Shown in pieces: positions 25,722 through 34,124 of a DNA stretch of 64,000 bases. Every line of letters starts with the position of its first letter. Within the stretch, counting starts at the first letter, position 1. Made by a program: the position numbers and the translations under genes. The DNA lies in contig CP001622.1 in assembly GCA_000023185.1 (NCBI GenBank), positions 2,790,001 to 2,854,000 of the forward strand. The letters run 5' to 3'. The notes below the pieces were generated by a model. That model was not told the DNA's origin. It saw nothing but the letters and a program-made list of their open reading frames with translations, and did no database searches. Source of the DNA: Rhizobium leguminosarum bv. trifolii WSM1325. Its GTDB lineage: Bacteria; Pseudomonadota; Alphaproteobacteria; Rhizobiales; Rhizobiaceae.

Positions 25722-27308
25722 TTATTTCAGCACGTAGACGTCGAACGTCTCATCGCTTCCGGCAACCGTGCCGAAGCGCTTGATGAGGTTTGTCGCGCTC
25801 TGGAATGCAGAAATGTCTTCCGGCGTCAGAGACAATCGCCAAACGTAGCTTTCACGCAGGGAGACGGGCGCAGTAATCTGATCAAGCCGCTGCGAAAGAA
25901 GAATGACGACCGGCACATGTTCACTCTGCTGCAATCGATGTGCCGTTTGCAGAATATCGGCAAGGCTGAGCGAAAGCCGGGCGTTGCGGGTATATCGCAC
26001 GATGGCGCCGAACCGCTCCTCCCGCAGAAGATAGGTGCGGTTGGGGACGTAATAGGGCAAGGCTTCCACCAGGTAGTCGGGATCCGCCATAATGACCGCA
26101 TCCTTGAGATCGGGGCGCGATTGAATGAACGCACCGAGATCCTTGCTTCGGCTCAGGGGTATTTCGGCGATGAAGGCCTGATTGATCTTTTCGATACCGG
26201 ACACGACCTGTAGCGCCAGCAATATCAGGAAGCAGAGACGTCCGAACTTTACGAAGCCGCCGGCAGCCTCGATGCCGGCAGCGCGCGTCCGCTCGCGCTG
26301 AGTATGTGTGGTCAAGGCGGTGATCGCGATCATGAAAACCAGCCAGAGCGCCTGATGTCTGTATCCACCGGGATAGACAAGCGTAAAAAGCAGCGAAAGC
26401 CCTACGAGAATCAGTCCGGCTGCGATCATCGCCGGCCGCCGGTGCGCCAGCGCCAGCAGGCTGCCATAGATGAGCACGGACATCAACGCTGCGAAAATCC
26501 GGGAGGCCAGCGGATATGCCACGACCAGTTCAAGGACGCTGTTGGGATAGAATTCCATAAAATGGGAACTGGGCGCGGCGAGTGCACCAAGGGCAAGCAA
26601 AGCGAAATTCTTGCCACTGAGATCGTTCTGCCCCGTATCGTTGAAGGTCGGATAGACTGTTACGAAACATAGAACAATTCCAACCGCGGCAATGGCAGCG
26701 GCTGTCGCAAAGGCCCGATATTCTGTCACAGCAGGCCTTGGCCGCGCCAGAATTAAGTCGAAAAACCAATAGGCGAGGAAGCCGCCGACGAGGACGACCG
26801 AATGGACGTTGGTATTTGCCTGCAAGGCAAACAATAGGCCGAGCAATAGCCCGTTGCGTGTTCCTTTCTCCCAACTCAGGACGATAAGGAAAATCACCAG
26901 CATGCTGATGCCGTAATTTCGCGACATCGCGGCATAATCGTAAACCGAAAAGCTGCTGAACAGCGACAGCAGCATGATGGAAAGCGGCAGTTTCAGCCTG
27001 AAAACAAGAAGATAGGCCGCGGTCGCTGCAATCGTCAGTGCGACGATCTTTAGGACGACAGGTGAGCCGACCAGAACATAGGCGGCGCGCAGCAGGATAT
27101 ACCAGAGAGCAGGATGACCCTCGCCATGCATCTGGCGAAGCATATCGATGAAATTATCCCCCTGGAGGGCGAGTGACAAAGCACGAACTTCGTCACGCCA
27201 GACCGTTTCGAACCAGCAAAGCGCAGACGCCAACGCAAGCCAGACCATAAAGATCAACGCCTTGCCAAGCTTGGCGGATCGAGGTTCATCGATAGCAGAG
27301 ACAATCAC
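25722..27308 (-). CDS. Polytopic membrane protein, possibly GT39-like glycosyltransferase
   Basis: About 528 residues with ten or more membrane segments over residues 20-400 and a soluble C-terminal domain of about 130 residues. After the first helix comes WRDEVRALSLAL with an acidic pair, then GEGHPALWYILL. This layout recalls GT-C fold glycosyltransferases (GT39/ArnT-like), which carry an acidic residue in the first periplasmic loop; the match is not firm. The start is uncertain: the frame runs up to 27452, but the extra N-terminal part looks non-coding, and the GTG at 27308, a TTG at 27314 or the ATG at 27248 are all possible. Base composition is less GC-rich than its neighbours, which hints at transfer. 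Confidence 0.75.
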   Translation of the reverse strand: MIVSAIDEPRSAKLGKALIFMVWLALASALCWFETVWRDEVRALSLALQGDNFIDMLRQMHGEGHPALWYILLRAAYVLVGSPVVLKIVALTIAATAAYLLVFRLKLPLSIMLLSLFSSFSVYDYAAMSRNYGISMLVIFLIVLSWEKGTRNGLLLGLLFALQANTNVHSVVLVGGFLAYWFFDLILARPRPAVTEYRAFATAAAIAAVGIVLCFVTVYPTFNDTGQNDLSGKNFALLALGALAAPSSHFMEFYPNSVLELVVAYPLASRIFAALMSVLIYGSLLALAHRRPAMIAAGLILVGLSLLFTLVYPGGYRHQALWLVFMIAITALTTHTQRERTRAAGIEAAGGFVKFGRLCFLILLALQVVSGIEKINQAFIAEIPLSRSKDLGAFIQSRPDLKDAVIMADPDYLVEALPYYVPNRTYLLREERFGAIVRYTRNARLSLSLADILQTAHRLQQSEHVPVVILLSQRLDQITAPVSLRESYVWRLSLTPEDISAFQSATNLIKRFGTVAGSDETFDVYVLK

Positions 27309-27478
27309 GGCCAAATAACACGCAACCCGGTGAACGAAAGCGTCACGACCATATCGGCGCAGAAATAATTTGGCGTTAAGTGAAGGCCATCTTTTGATTT
27401 CAGGGGCGCTGAAGCATGTCGCGCAAACTGGGCAGCGGTTTAAACGCGACAAGCGAATCTGAAAGATCGTGGCGCGCT

Positions 27479-27724
27479 TTAGAATTTTTCCTCCCTCTCA
27501 AGAAGATGGATGTCTTCGGCTAGGTCTTCCATTCTCTGCAACAAGGCGGCCTGGGCATCTCTTAGCCCTCGATTGTAGAAGTACGGCCCTATCTCCTCGG
27601 CGAAGAAGTCAAGCAGGAATTCAGCCGGCAATGCACCGATGGGATCGAGTTCCCGGTCGAAATAAGCGCGGATGCGCGAAACGATCTCAGCCTTTTCTTC
27701 CTTCGAAAACTCGATCTTCTTCAT
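27479..27724 (-). CDS. DUF2164 family protein
   Basis: 81-residue acidic protein matching DUF2164: MKKIEFSKEEKAEIVSRIRAYFD, then LPAEFLLDFFAEEIGPYFYNRGLRDAQ. The function is unknown. An AGAGGC ribosome site precedes the ATG. It lies upstream of the membrane-protein gene on the same strand and could share its transcript; the azlC gene to the right is divergent. Confidence 0.85.
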   Translation of the reverse strand: MKKIEFSKEEKAEIVSRIRAYFDRELDPIGALPAEFLLDFFAEEIGPYFYNRGLRDAQAALLQRMEDLAEDIHLLEREEKF

Positions 27725-27856
27725 GTTTGCCTCTTTACCGAATGCGATCAGGACTTTGATGGTTCAGCGAAATCGATTGGTCAATCAATGAAATTCAATT
27801 GCCGTTGCAAGCCGTAGACCATAAGGGGAAACCTGAATTCCAACAGGAAAGATCGC

Positions 27857-28588
27857 ATGAATCGCGCCGACTTTGTTGAAGGTTTGCGAGGCGGCTCCGC
27901 CGTTGCGCTGGCATCGGCGCCCTTTGGCGCGCTCTTCGGAGCGCTTGCGGTCGAAAATGGCATGTCGCTCTCCGAAGCCGCCTTCATGAGCGCCACCGTC
28001 TATGCCGGCGCCAGCCAGATGGTTGGCATCGAACTCTTCGGTCACAATGTCCACGCCTGGCTGATTGTGCTGTCGATCCTCGCCGTCAATTTCCGCCACG
28101 TGCTCTATTCGGCGGCGCTGGCGCGCTACATCGGCCACTTCACGCCGGTGCAGAAATTCTTCACCTTCTTCCTGCTCGTCGATCCGCAATTCGCCGAAGC
28201 AGTAAAGCGCGCCGAGAGCGGCCGGCAACTCACCTTCGCCTGGTATTTCGGCTTTGCCATCATCATCTACATTCCCTGGGTGCTGATCAGCGTCGCCGGC
28301 GGCATGCTCGGCGGCTTCATCGGCGATCCCAAGGCCATCGGCCTCGACATCCTGCTGCCGGCCTATTTCCTCGGCATCGTCCTCGGCTTCCGCAAGCGAG
28401 ACAATTTCCTGCCTGTGGCGCTCGTCAGCGCAGTGGCTTCCGTGTTCGCCTACCGTTACGTCGGCTCGCCCTGGCATGTCAGCCTCGGTGCTGCCGCCGG
28501 CATCGTGCTCGCCGCCGTGCTGCCTTTGCCGCCGCAACAGCCAGACCTCGAAGCCGACGCCCTTCAATCCGAAGTGCACGAGGTCTGA
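27857..28588 (+). CDS. azlC: Branched-chain amino acid exporter, large subunit AzlC
   Basis: 243-residue AzlC family membrane protein. The N-terminal RGGSAVALASAPFGALFGALAVENG and the MSATVYAGASQMVGIELFG block are hallmarks of the family, followed by about five to six membrane segments. With AzlD it forms a two-component exporter for branched-chain amino acids (YgaZH/AzlCD type). The start at 27857 has AGGAAAGATCGC just upstream. The azlD start follows the stop after 3 bp. Confidence 0.93.
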   Translation: MNRADFVEGLRGGSAVALASAPFGALFGALAVENGMSLSEAAFMSATVYAGASQMVGIELFGHNVHAWLIVLSILAVNFRHVLYSAALARYIGHFTPVQKFFTFFLLVDPQFAEAVKRAESGRQLTFAWYFGFAIIIYIPWVLISVAGGMLGGFIGDPKAIGLDILLPAYFLGIVLGFRKRDNFLPVALVSAVASVFAYRYVGSPWHVSLGAAAGIVLAAVLPLPPQQPDLEADALQSEVHEV

Positions 28589-28591
28589 GCC

Positions 28592-28900
28592 ATGGAATTC
28601 GATCTACACATGGCGCTCGTTATCCTCGCCGCAGCCGCCGCCACCTTCGCCACCCGCATCGGCGGCTATATCCTCATCACCCGAATGAAGAGCATCCCCC
28701 CGCGCATGGAGGCGGCGCTGAATGCCGTGCCGGCCGCCGTGCTGACGACGCTGGTTGCCCCCGCTTTCTTCATCGGCGGCTGGGAATCGAAGCTGGCGCT
28801 GATCGTCGCCCTCTTCATCGGCCTGCGCTTCAGCCATACATGGATGCTGGTCGCCGCCTGGATCGTCGTGATGACCTGGCGCCACACGATCGGCGTCTGA
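28592..28900 (+). CDS. azlD: Branched-chain amino acid exporter, small subunit AzlD
   Basis: 102-residue AzlD family protein with four hydrophobic segments and the typical ATRIGGYILITRMKSIPPRMEAALNAVPAAVL block. It partners AzlC at 27857; the two are separated by three bases and must be co-transcribed. The downstream gene pepP is convergent. Confidence 0.92.
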   Translation: MEFDLHMALVILAAAAATFATRIGGYILITRMKSIPPRMEAALNAVPAAVLTTLVAPAFFIGGWESKLALIVALFIGLRFSHTWMLVAAWIVVMTWRHTIGV

Positions 28901-28969
28901 GCACCGGCCCGAAAGCCGGCGCAGAAATTCAAGGCATTGCAGCGTCGCCGACGCCGTAATACCGCTTTC

Positions 28970-30805
28970 TCAATATTCCAGCGGCAGCGTCGCGTTTTCG
29001 AGCCACGCCCTGACATCGTGATCGTGGATGAGCGGCATCAGCGCCTCGCATGTGCGGCGATGATAGTCGTTGAACCAGTGCAGCTCGTCGTGGGTCAGAA
29101 GCTCGGGAATGACGAGACTGCGGTCGATCGGGCAGAAAGTCAGCGTCTCGAATCCGAGCATCGGCGCATCGCCGCCCTCGATCTCCTCGGCCCCGCGCAC
29201 ATAGATCAGGTTCTCGATGCGGATGCCGAAGCTGCCGGGCCGGTAATAGCCCGGCTCGTTCGAAAGGATCATGCCGGGCAGCAGTTCCTGTGTCGACAGC
29301 CTGGAGATGCGCTGCGGCCCCTCATGCACCGAGAGATAGGAGCCGACGCCGTGGCCTGTGCCGTGAGCGAAATCGGCGCCGGCCCGCCACAGTGCGATGC
29401 GCGCCAGCGGATCGAGATCGCAGCCGCGCGTGCCCTTCGGGAAACGCGCGGTGCTGATCTCTATCATCCCCTTCAGCACCAGCGTGAAGAAGCGCCGATG
29501 CTCTTCCGAAACTCTGCCGATGCCGACGGTGCGGGTGATGTCGGTCGTACCGTTGATATATTGCGCGCCGGAATCGATCAAAAAGAGTTCGCCGGCCTCG
29601 ATCATCCGGTTGGTCTCGGTCGTCACGCGGTAATGCATGATCGCCGCATGTTCGCCGGCGCCCGAAATCGTGTCGAAGGAAATGTCCTTCAGCGGGTTCT
29701 GCACGCTCTGGCCGACGCGGGCGCGCGCCGCTTCGAGATGCTCGGCGGCCGTGATCTCGCTCACCGTGCCGGGCTTGGTCTGCGACAGCCAATAGAGGAA
29801 TTCCACCATCGCCGCACCGTCCTGCAGATGCGCGGCGGCCGAGCCGTTGATCTCGACGTCGTTCTTCACCGCACGCGGCAGCTTGGCGGGATCGGCGCCC
29901 TCCACCACTTCGCCGCCCGCCTTGCGGATGATCTCGGCCAGCGCATAGGCGGCGATGTCAGGGTCGATCAGCACGCGGCCGCCATCCCTGGAAACGGCAG
30001 CGAGCTTTTCTTCCAGCACCGATGGTGGCAACTGGGTGCAAATCTGCGCGAGATAGGCCTCCGGCTCGATGCCGGTCTTGCGCTTGTCGAGGAAGATCTC
30101 GGCCCGCCCGTCGGCATGGATGATGGCACGCGCCAGCGGATGCGGCGTATGCGGCACGTCGGCGCCGCGGATATTGAAGGTCCAGGCGACCGAAGAGGGA
30201 TCGGCGATCAGCACCGCCGCAAGGTTCTTCTTCGAAAGATCAGCGGCGATCGTCGCGATCTTCTCTCTCGCCAGCACGCCGGCCTGCGCCACGTTCTGGA
30301 TGTTGACCGCGCCGAGCGGCTCGGCCGGTCGGTCAGCCCAAAGCCTGTCGAGCGGATTGTGCGGCAGGAATATCAGCGTTCCGCCGATCTGCGACAGCGC
30401 TTTTTCCAGACGGCGCACCTCAGCCCCTGCGTGCAGCCAGGGGTCAATGCCGAGCCGCAGCCCCTTGGCTCCGTTTCCGGCAAGCCAGAGATGTGGCGGC
30501 TCGTTGACGAGATCGCCGCCCGAAAAGACCGAACCGTCGACCTGTTCGGCAAGCTGCGTCACATAGCGTCCGTCGACGAAGACGATCGCCTGCGTGCGCA
30601 GGATCAGCGCAATGCCGGCCGAGCCGGTAAAGCCCGTCAGCCATGCCAAGCGCTCTGAACATGCGGGAACATATTCGCCGTTGAATTCATCGGCGCGCGG
30701 CACGAGGAAGGCGTCGATGCCGAGCGAATCGAAACCGGCGCGCAGCGCCGATACACGATCCCTGCCGAATTGCGGCGTGGAGGTAACCTCGAAAGACTGG
30801 AACAT
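28970..30805 (-). CDS. pepP: Xaa-Pro aminopeptidase P family protein (M24B)
   Basis: 611-residue M24B metallopeptidase that removes N-terminal residues before proline. It has two creatinase-like N-terminal domains (about 1-310) and a pita-bread catalytic domain (about 310-540). The dinuclear metal ligands are visible in IDSGAQYINGTTDITRT (two Asp), GTGHGVGSYLSVHEGP (His), LSNEPGYY (Glu) and GIRIENLIYV (Glu). A short C-terminal extension follows, as in the long eukaryote-like XPNPEP group. The ATG at 30805 is used rather than 30856, since MFQSFEVTSTPQFG starts the conserved region; its ribosome site is weak. Confidence 0.93.
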   Translation of the reverse strand: MFQSFEVTSTPQFGRDRVSALRAGFDSLGIDAFLVPRADEFNGEYVPACSERLAWLTGFTGSAGIALILRTQAIVFVDGRYVTQLAEQVDGSVFSGGDLVNEPPHLWLAGNGAKGLRLGIDPWLHAGAEVRRLEKALSQIGGTLIFLPHNPLDRLWADRPAEPLGAVNIQNVAQAGVLAREKIATIAADLSKKNLAAVLIADPSSVAWTFNIRGADVPHTPHPLARAIIHADGRAEIFLDKRKTGIEPEAYLAQICTQLPPSVLEEKLAAVSRDGGRVLIDPDIAAYALAEIIRKAGGEVVEGADPAKLPRAVKNDVEINGSAAAHLQDGAAMVEFLYWLSQTKPGTVSEITAAEHLEAARARVGQSVQNPLKDISFDTISGAGEHAAIMHYRVTTETNRMIEAGELFLIDSGAQYINGTTDITRTVGIGRVSEEHRRFFTLVLKGMIEISTARFPKGTRGCDLDPLARIALWRAGADFAHGTGHGVGSYLSVHEGPQRISRLSTQELLPGMILSNEPGYYRPGSFGIRIENLIYVRGAEEIEGGDAPMLGFETLTFCPIDRSLVIPELLTHDELHWFNDYHRRTCEALMPLIHDHDVRAWLENATLPLEY

Positions 30806-30957
30806 GCTGGAAACCCGAATGATTGAGACGAATCCGGTTAATGGAATGCCGGCCATGTTAGCGAAATTTCAACCGATGGGGAGAAAAAGCGACCAAACGA
30901 GTCGAAACCCCTGGGGCCGCTCAACATTTTGACGGAACTGTGACGCCAAAAGTTAAT

Positions 30958-30974
30958 TTGGCACGCTTTATGCA
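30958..30974 (+). promoter_or_regulatory. Candidate sigma54 (RpoN) promoter
   Basis: TTGGCACGCTTTATGCA places GG at 30960-30961 and GC at 30972-30973, the exact -24/-12 spacing of the consensus YTGGCACGRNNNTTGCW, with two mismatches (C for R, A for the first T of TTGC). The GCCAAA/TTTGGC dyad (30945-30962) overlaps the -24 element. It reads toward the small gene at 31085. No clear NtrC or NifA site was seen upstream. Confidence 0.45.
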
Positions 30975-31084
30975 TTGGCCGCATGGCTCCCATGAGCAAA
31001 ACCCTCTGCCTCCGCATTTCAGAATAGCTATATAGGCGTCATCGAACGGTTCGCGATGAACCTGTAAACAAAGGAATTCTTGAA

Positions 31085-31258
31085 ATGACCGCCTCTCTCT
31101 CGCGCTTCGCATATAGCAGCCCGGTGCAGGCTGGCGAACGCCAGACCGTGCGTCACGTAATCGGCGCCCGCCGCCCGCAGAACGAGGACAGCCTCAAGCT
31201 GCTCGGCGCCGGCCAGCGGGCCACGCGCCACAAGGGCGCCCTCAGCTACGCGTTCTAA
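31085..31258 (+). CDS. Small protein of 57 residues, unknown function
   Basis: ATG to TAA frame with AAAGGA about nine bases upstream. Codon third positions are strongly G/C, as in neighbouring genes. The product is basic (MTASLSRFAYSSPVQAGERQ at the start, GALSYAF at the end), rich in Arg, Gln and Ala, with no signal or membrane segment. I do not recognise it. It lies between a sigma54-like promoter and an sRNA-like structure with a terminator, so it may be the coding part of a transcript whose 3' end is a regulatory RNA. Confidence 0.6.
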   Translation: MTASLSRFAYSSPVQAGERQTVRHVIGARRPQNEDSLKLLGAGQRATRHKGALSYAF

Positions 31259-31261
31259 GCC

Positions 31262-31401
31262 TGAAAGCCAGTCCGTCTCCTCCCTCCCGGACCGGCCTAT
31301 TGGAATGCAGTAGAGCCCGCTTGAGCGCTCCTCCCCTTGAGCTCGCGGGCATTGACCGGATAGACCGGTCCAAGGCGGTGCCATCGGCACCGCCTTTTTT
31401 G
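31262..31401 (+). ncRNA. Candidate alpha-r14 family trans-acting sRNA with anti-Shine-Dalgarno loops
   Basis: Hairpin 1 (31271-31292): stem GTCCG/CGGAC around the loop TCTCCTCCCTCC. Hairpin 2 (31315-31350): stem GCCCGC..GAGC / GCTC..GCGGGC around a loop containing CTCCTCCCC. Hairpin 3 is a Rho-independent terminator. Two apical loops bearing CCUCCUCCC-type anti-SD motifs plus a terminator are the hallmark of the Rhizobiales alpha-r14 sRNAs (for example NfeR1 of Sinorhizobium meliloti), which pair with ribosome-binding sites of mRNAs. The 5' end is uncertain; no good promoter lies directly in front, so it may be processed from the transcript of the 57-codon gene. Confidence 0.7.
31372..31400 (+). 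terminator. Rho-independent terminator of the sRNA locus
   Basis: Eleven-base stem AAGGCGGTGCC / GGCACCGCCTT with a three-base loop, followed by six T. A textbook terminator, the strongest in the window. Confidence 0.9.
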
Positions 31402-31463
31402 TTGTCTTCAACAAGGTGACGGAGCGGCTCCGTTTCGATAAGGCGGTGCGGCACCCGCCACCG

Positions 31464-31602
31464 CCCTCATCCCTGTGCTTGTCACAGGGATCTAGTGCGC
31501 CCAAGTCCTTGGGCGCGGGAAACTCTCTTCAAGCTCGTATGGAGTTATTCACCGCGCAGACGCGCGGTGGCTGGATCCCTGTGACGGGCACAGGGATGAG
31601 GG
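31464..31602. repeat. RIME-like mosaic palindromic element, copy 1
   Basis: 139-bp element bounded by CCCTCATCCCTGTG and CACAGGGATGAGGG. Inside are the palindrome GCGCCCAAGTCCTTGGGCGC and a stem ACCGCGC/GCGCGGT. It matches the element at 38405-38542 in inverse orientation, module by module. The composition fits the Rhizobium intergenic mosaic elements (RIME). It lies between the sRNA terminator and prmA; no gene is present in the rest of this gap. Confidence 0.8.
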
Positions 31603-31675
31603 TGGGGACGAGGCGCGTTGCCTTAAGCATGGCATGCGTTTGCAGGAGCAATCACCTGCTCACAGCCTTGAAAAA

Positions 31676-32554
31676 TCAAGGCCGATCGAGATGAATAGTC
31701 ACCCAGCCATTGCGCCAGATGGTTCTGACATGGCGAAGCCTCGCGCCACTATAGGCGGCAATCACCTTCCAGCGTTGCCCGGCAAGGATGCCGGAGAGAA
31801 TAACTGATCCGCCAGGCGCAAGATGCGTCGCAAGCTTCGGCGCCATGCGGATCAGCGGCCGCGCGAGAATATTGGCGATGATGAGATCGAAGGGACCCTG
31901 CTCTGAAAAGGCGGTCGAATGAAAGCCCGGTGCGGTCCTGGTGACGATGCCCGAGGCGATGCCGTTGCGGCGCACGTTCTCGGCCGCCACCTTCGTCGCG
32001 ATCGGATCGATGTCGGTCGCAAGCACCGGTATGTTCCTGAGCTTGCGCACCGCAATCGCCAGTACGCCGCTGCCGGTGCCGAGATCGAGCGCGTTGCGGA
32101 CCAGGCGCGAGCGCACCACGGCATCGATCACCTCGAGGCAGCCGGCCGTCGTTCCGTGATGGCCAGTGCCGAAGGCCTGGCCGGCATCGATCTCGATGGC
32201 AATGTCGCCGGGGCGGATCTTATTGCGGTCATGCGAGCCATGCACCAGGAAACGCCCTGCCCTGACGGGCTTCAGTCCCTCCAGCGATTTCACCACCCAG
32301 TCGATTTCGGGGATGACTTCCCGTTCCAGCCGGGCCGCGGGGAAAGAGGCCTTCAATGCGTCCTCGACCCGGGATTGCACCTCAGTCTCGTCCTCGGCCA
32401 TCATATAGATCGAGGCTTCCCAGATATCCTTCTTCTCATCGATCTCGGTGGTGCCGATGGCAAAGTCTTCTTCACCGAAGACCGTGCTCAGAAGGTCGAG
32501 GATCTCTTCGGCCTTGCTTTCGGTCGTCGTCACGTAAAGGCGGATTTCACTCAC
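31676..32554 (-). CDS. prmA: Ribosomal protein L11 methyltransferase
   Basis: 292-residue SAM-dependent enzyme that trimethylates ribosomal protein L11. An N-terminal substrate-binding domain is followed by a Rossmann methyltransferase domain with motif I DLGTGSGVLAIA and IIANILARPL; GQAFGTGHHGTT precedes motif I, as in other PrmA. The start codon is GTG at 32554. It follows the SCO1-like gene on the same strand after 68 bp. Confidence 0.95.
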   Translation of the reverse strand: MSEIRLYVTTTESKAEEILDLLSTVFGEEDFAIGTTEIDEKKDIWEASIYMMAEDETEVQSRVEDALKASFPAARLEREVIPEIDWVVKSLEGLKPVRAGRFLVHGSHDRNKIRPGDIAIEIDAGQAFGTGHHGTTAGCLEVIDAVVRSRLVRNALDLGTGSGVLAIAVRKLRNIPVLATDIDPIATKVAAENVRRNGIASGIVTRTAPGFHSTAFSEQGPFDLIIANILARPLIRMAPKLATHLAPGGSVILSGILAGQRWKVIAAYSGARLRHVRTIWRNGWVTIHLDRP

Positions 32555-32622
32555 GATAGGCGGTCTTTCCCGTTTCCGTTGCCCGCCATCGGTCGAGCCA
32601 ACGCCCCATCACGCTGAAACCA

Positions 32623-33225
32623 TCACCCCTTGTTGACGAGATTCTCTAGCTTCTTTACCGCCGTGTCCGGGTTTTCGCCATAGGCGATTGTTCCGGAAAA
32701 CCGCCCGGCCGAATCAAGCAGGAAGACCGAGGCGGTGTGATCCATCGTATAGTCGCCATTCGGATCCTTCTCGTCGACCGGCACCTTCTTGGCGTAGACG
32801 CGGAACCCCTTGATAACCTCGGCGATCTTGTCAGGCGCGCCGGAAATGCCGGTGATGCGCTTGGAAACGTTGGAGACGTATTCGTTCATGATCTCAGGCG
32901 TGTCGCGCTCCGGATCGACGGTCACGAAATAGGCCTGCAGCTTGTCGCCCTTCGGATCGACCTTCTCCATCCAGCCGTTCAGCTCGAAAAGCGTCGTCGG
33001 GCAGACTTCCGGGCAATGGGTGAAGCCGAAAAACAGCGCCGTCGGCTTGCCGCGCAGCGCCTGCTCGGTGATCGGCTGTCCGTTCTGGGAGACCAGGGTG
33101 AAGGGTACGCCGAAGGGCGGTTCGGCCACCACATCCTTCGACTTCGTCAGGTCGAGCGTAAACGCTCCGAGAAACCCGGCAAGTATCAGGACACCGACCC
33201 AAACGGCGATGCGGAATGTCTTCAT
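32623..33225 (-). CDS. SCO1/SenC family copper protein
   Basis: 200-residue SCO family thioredoxin-fold protein, anchored by one N-terminal helix (FRIAVWVGVLILAGFLGAF) with the domain in the periplasm. Copper ligands are C71, C75 and H163 (FTHCPEVCPTT, MDHTASVFLL), all present. SCO proteins help load the CuA centre of cytochrome c oxidase or control thiol redox state. No oxidase gene is nearby. The ATG at 33225 has GAGG nine bases upstream; in-frame alternatives lie at 33231 and 33240. Confidence 0.93.
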   Translation of the reverse strand: MKTFRIAVWVGVLILAGFLGAFTLDLTKSKDVVAEPPFGVPFTLVSQNGQPITEQALRGKPTALFFGFTHCPEVCPTTLFELNGWMEKVDPKGDKLQAYFVTVDPERDTPEIMNEYVSNVSKRITGISGAPDKIAEVIKGFRVYAKKVPVDEKDPNGDYTMDHTASVFLLDSAGRFSGTIAYGENPDTAVKKLENLVNKG

Positions 33226-33544
33226 TGGCATGATCCTCAATCCAGGCGGATGTGCCGCCCGCCCCTGCTGGCGTGATTATAGCCTCGACCGAAGGCGCGC
33301 AATTCAAGAATATGTTTTCGAACCCGTGTTGAATTGTCTCACCGGTAGAAACTGCCACGGCAACGAAATCCGCCCTCAGGAATCTGCACGGATCAAAAAT
33401 GCATGTGTTTGAATAGCTTACCTCTGGAGAGACGGCCAATCCGAAAATACATATCGTTAGGAAAGACTTAAGCCGTCACATCTATATTTAACGACGGTTC
33501 TACATCGCCTCTCCCGCTGGGGACAACTGGGAAGAATTCTGACC
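33226..33544. other. Divergent intergenic region between the SCO1-like gene and cheW
   Basis: 319 bp with no supported gene. It is AT-richer than its surroundings from about 33300 to 33500. The cheW-proximal part has CCGTC (33473-33477) paired with GACGG (33492-33496) around ACATCTATATTTAAC, which could include the cheW -10 region. Promoters for both genes must lie here. Confidence 0.45.
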
Positions 33545-34015
33545 ATGAACAACAATAACGCCATCAAGCAGTCGGGCGCTTATCTCGAAATCGTTTCGTT
33601 CCACCTGGGCGATCAGGAATTCTGCATCGACATCATGGCCATCCGCGAAATCCGCGGCTGGGCGCCGGTGACGCCGATGCCGCACACCCCGCCCTACGTC
33701 TTGGGTCTCATCAACCTGCGCGGCGCCGTGATCCCCGTTATCGACATGGCCTGCCGCCTCGGCATGAAGATGACCGAGCCCTCCGAGCGCTCGGCGATCA
33801 TCGTCACCGACATCGCCGGCAAGCTGGTCGGCCTGCTGGTCGAGCAGGTTTCCGACATGATGACCATCAAGAGCGAAGACCTTCAGCCGCCGCCGGAAAT
33901 CATCCCGGAAGCCCAGCGCGCTTTCTGCCGCGGCATCGTCGCGCTCGAAAAGACCATGGTCTGCTTCCTGAACCTCGACACGGTCATTGCCGACGAGTTG
34001 ACGCAGGCCGCCTGA
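33545..34015 (+). CDS. cheW: Chemotaxis coupling protein CheW
   Basis: 156-residue CheW that links chemoreceptors to the CheA kinase. The CheW fold covers residues about 12-150, with the conserved blocks FCIDIMAIREIRGW, PYVLGLINLRGAVIPVIDMACRLG and GLLVEQVSDMM. It stands alone: no cheA, receptor or motility operon is in the window, so it must work with a signalling complex encoded elsewhere. A GGGAAG element lies upstream of the ATG, and a strong terminator follows. Confidence 0.95.
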   Translation: MNNNNAIKQSGAYLEIVSFHLGDQEFCIDIMAIREIRGWAPVTPMPHTPPYVLGLINLRGAVIPVIDMACRLGMKMTEPSERSAIIVTDIAGKLVGLLVEQVSDMMTIKSEDLQPPPEIIPEAQRAFCRGIVALEKTMVCFLNLDTVIADELTQAA

Positions 34016-34039
34016 GGGCTATCCATTTCTGGAATTCGA

Positions 34040-34064
34040 AGGCCCGGCTCGTCCGGGCCTTTTT
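34040..34064 (+). terminator. Rho-independent terminator after cheW
   Basis: Eight-base stem AGGCCCGG / CCGGGCCT with loop CTCGT and a run of five T, 25 bp after the cheW stop. Confidence 0.88.
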
Positions 34065-34124
34065 GATTTTGCAATGAGCGAAAAAGGGAGGCGCCGCTCT
34101 TTCCAAAATCTCACCGCAGAAACC

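Noticed and set aside
27785..28579. 264-codon minus-strand frame opposite azlC
   Set aside because: No coding signals; azlC-azlD on the plus strand are recognisable and contiguous.
28937..30658. 573-codon plus-strand frame opposite pepP
   Set aside because: No domain or start signal; pepP has a complete metal-binding site on the other strand.
31416..31694. 92-codon plus-strand frame across the RIME-like element
   Set aside because: It runs through the palindromic repeat and has no ribosome site; the repeat explains the sequence.
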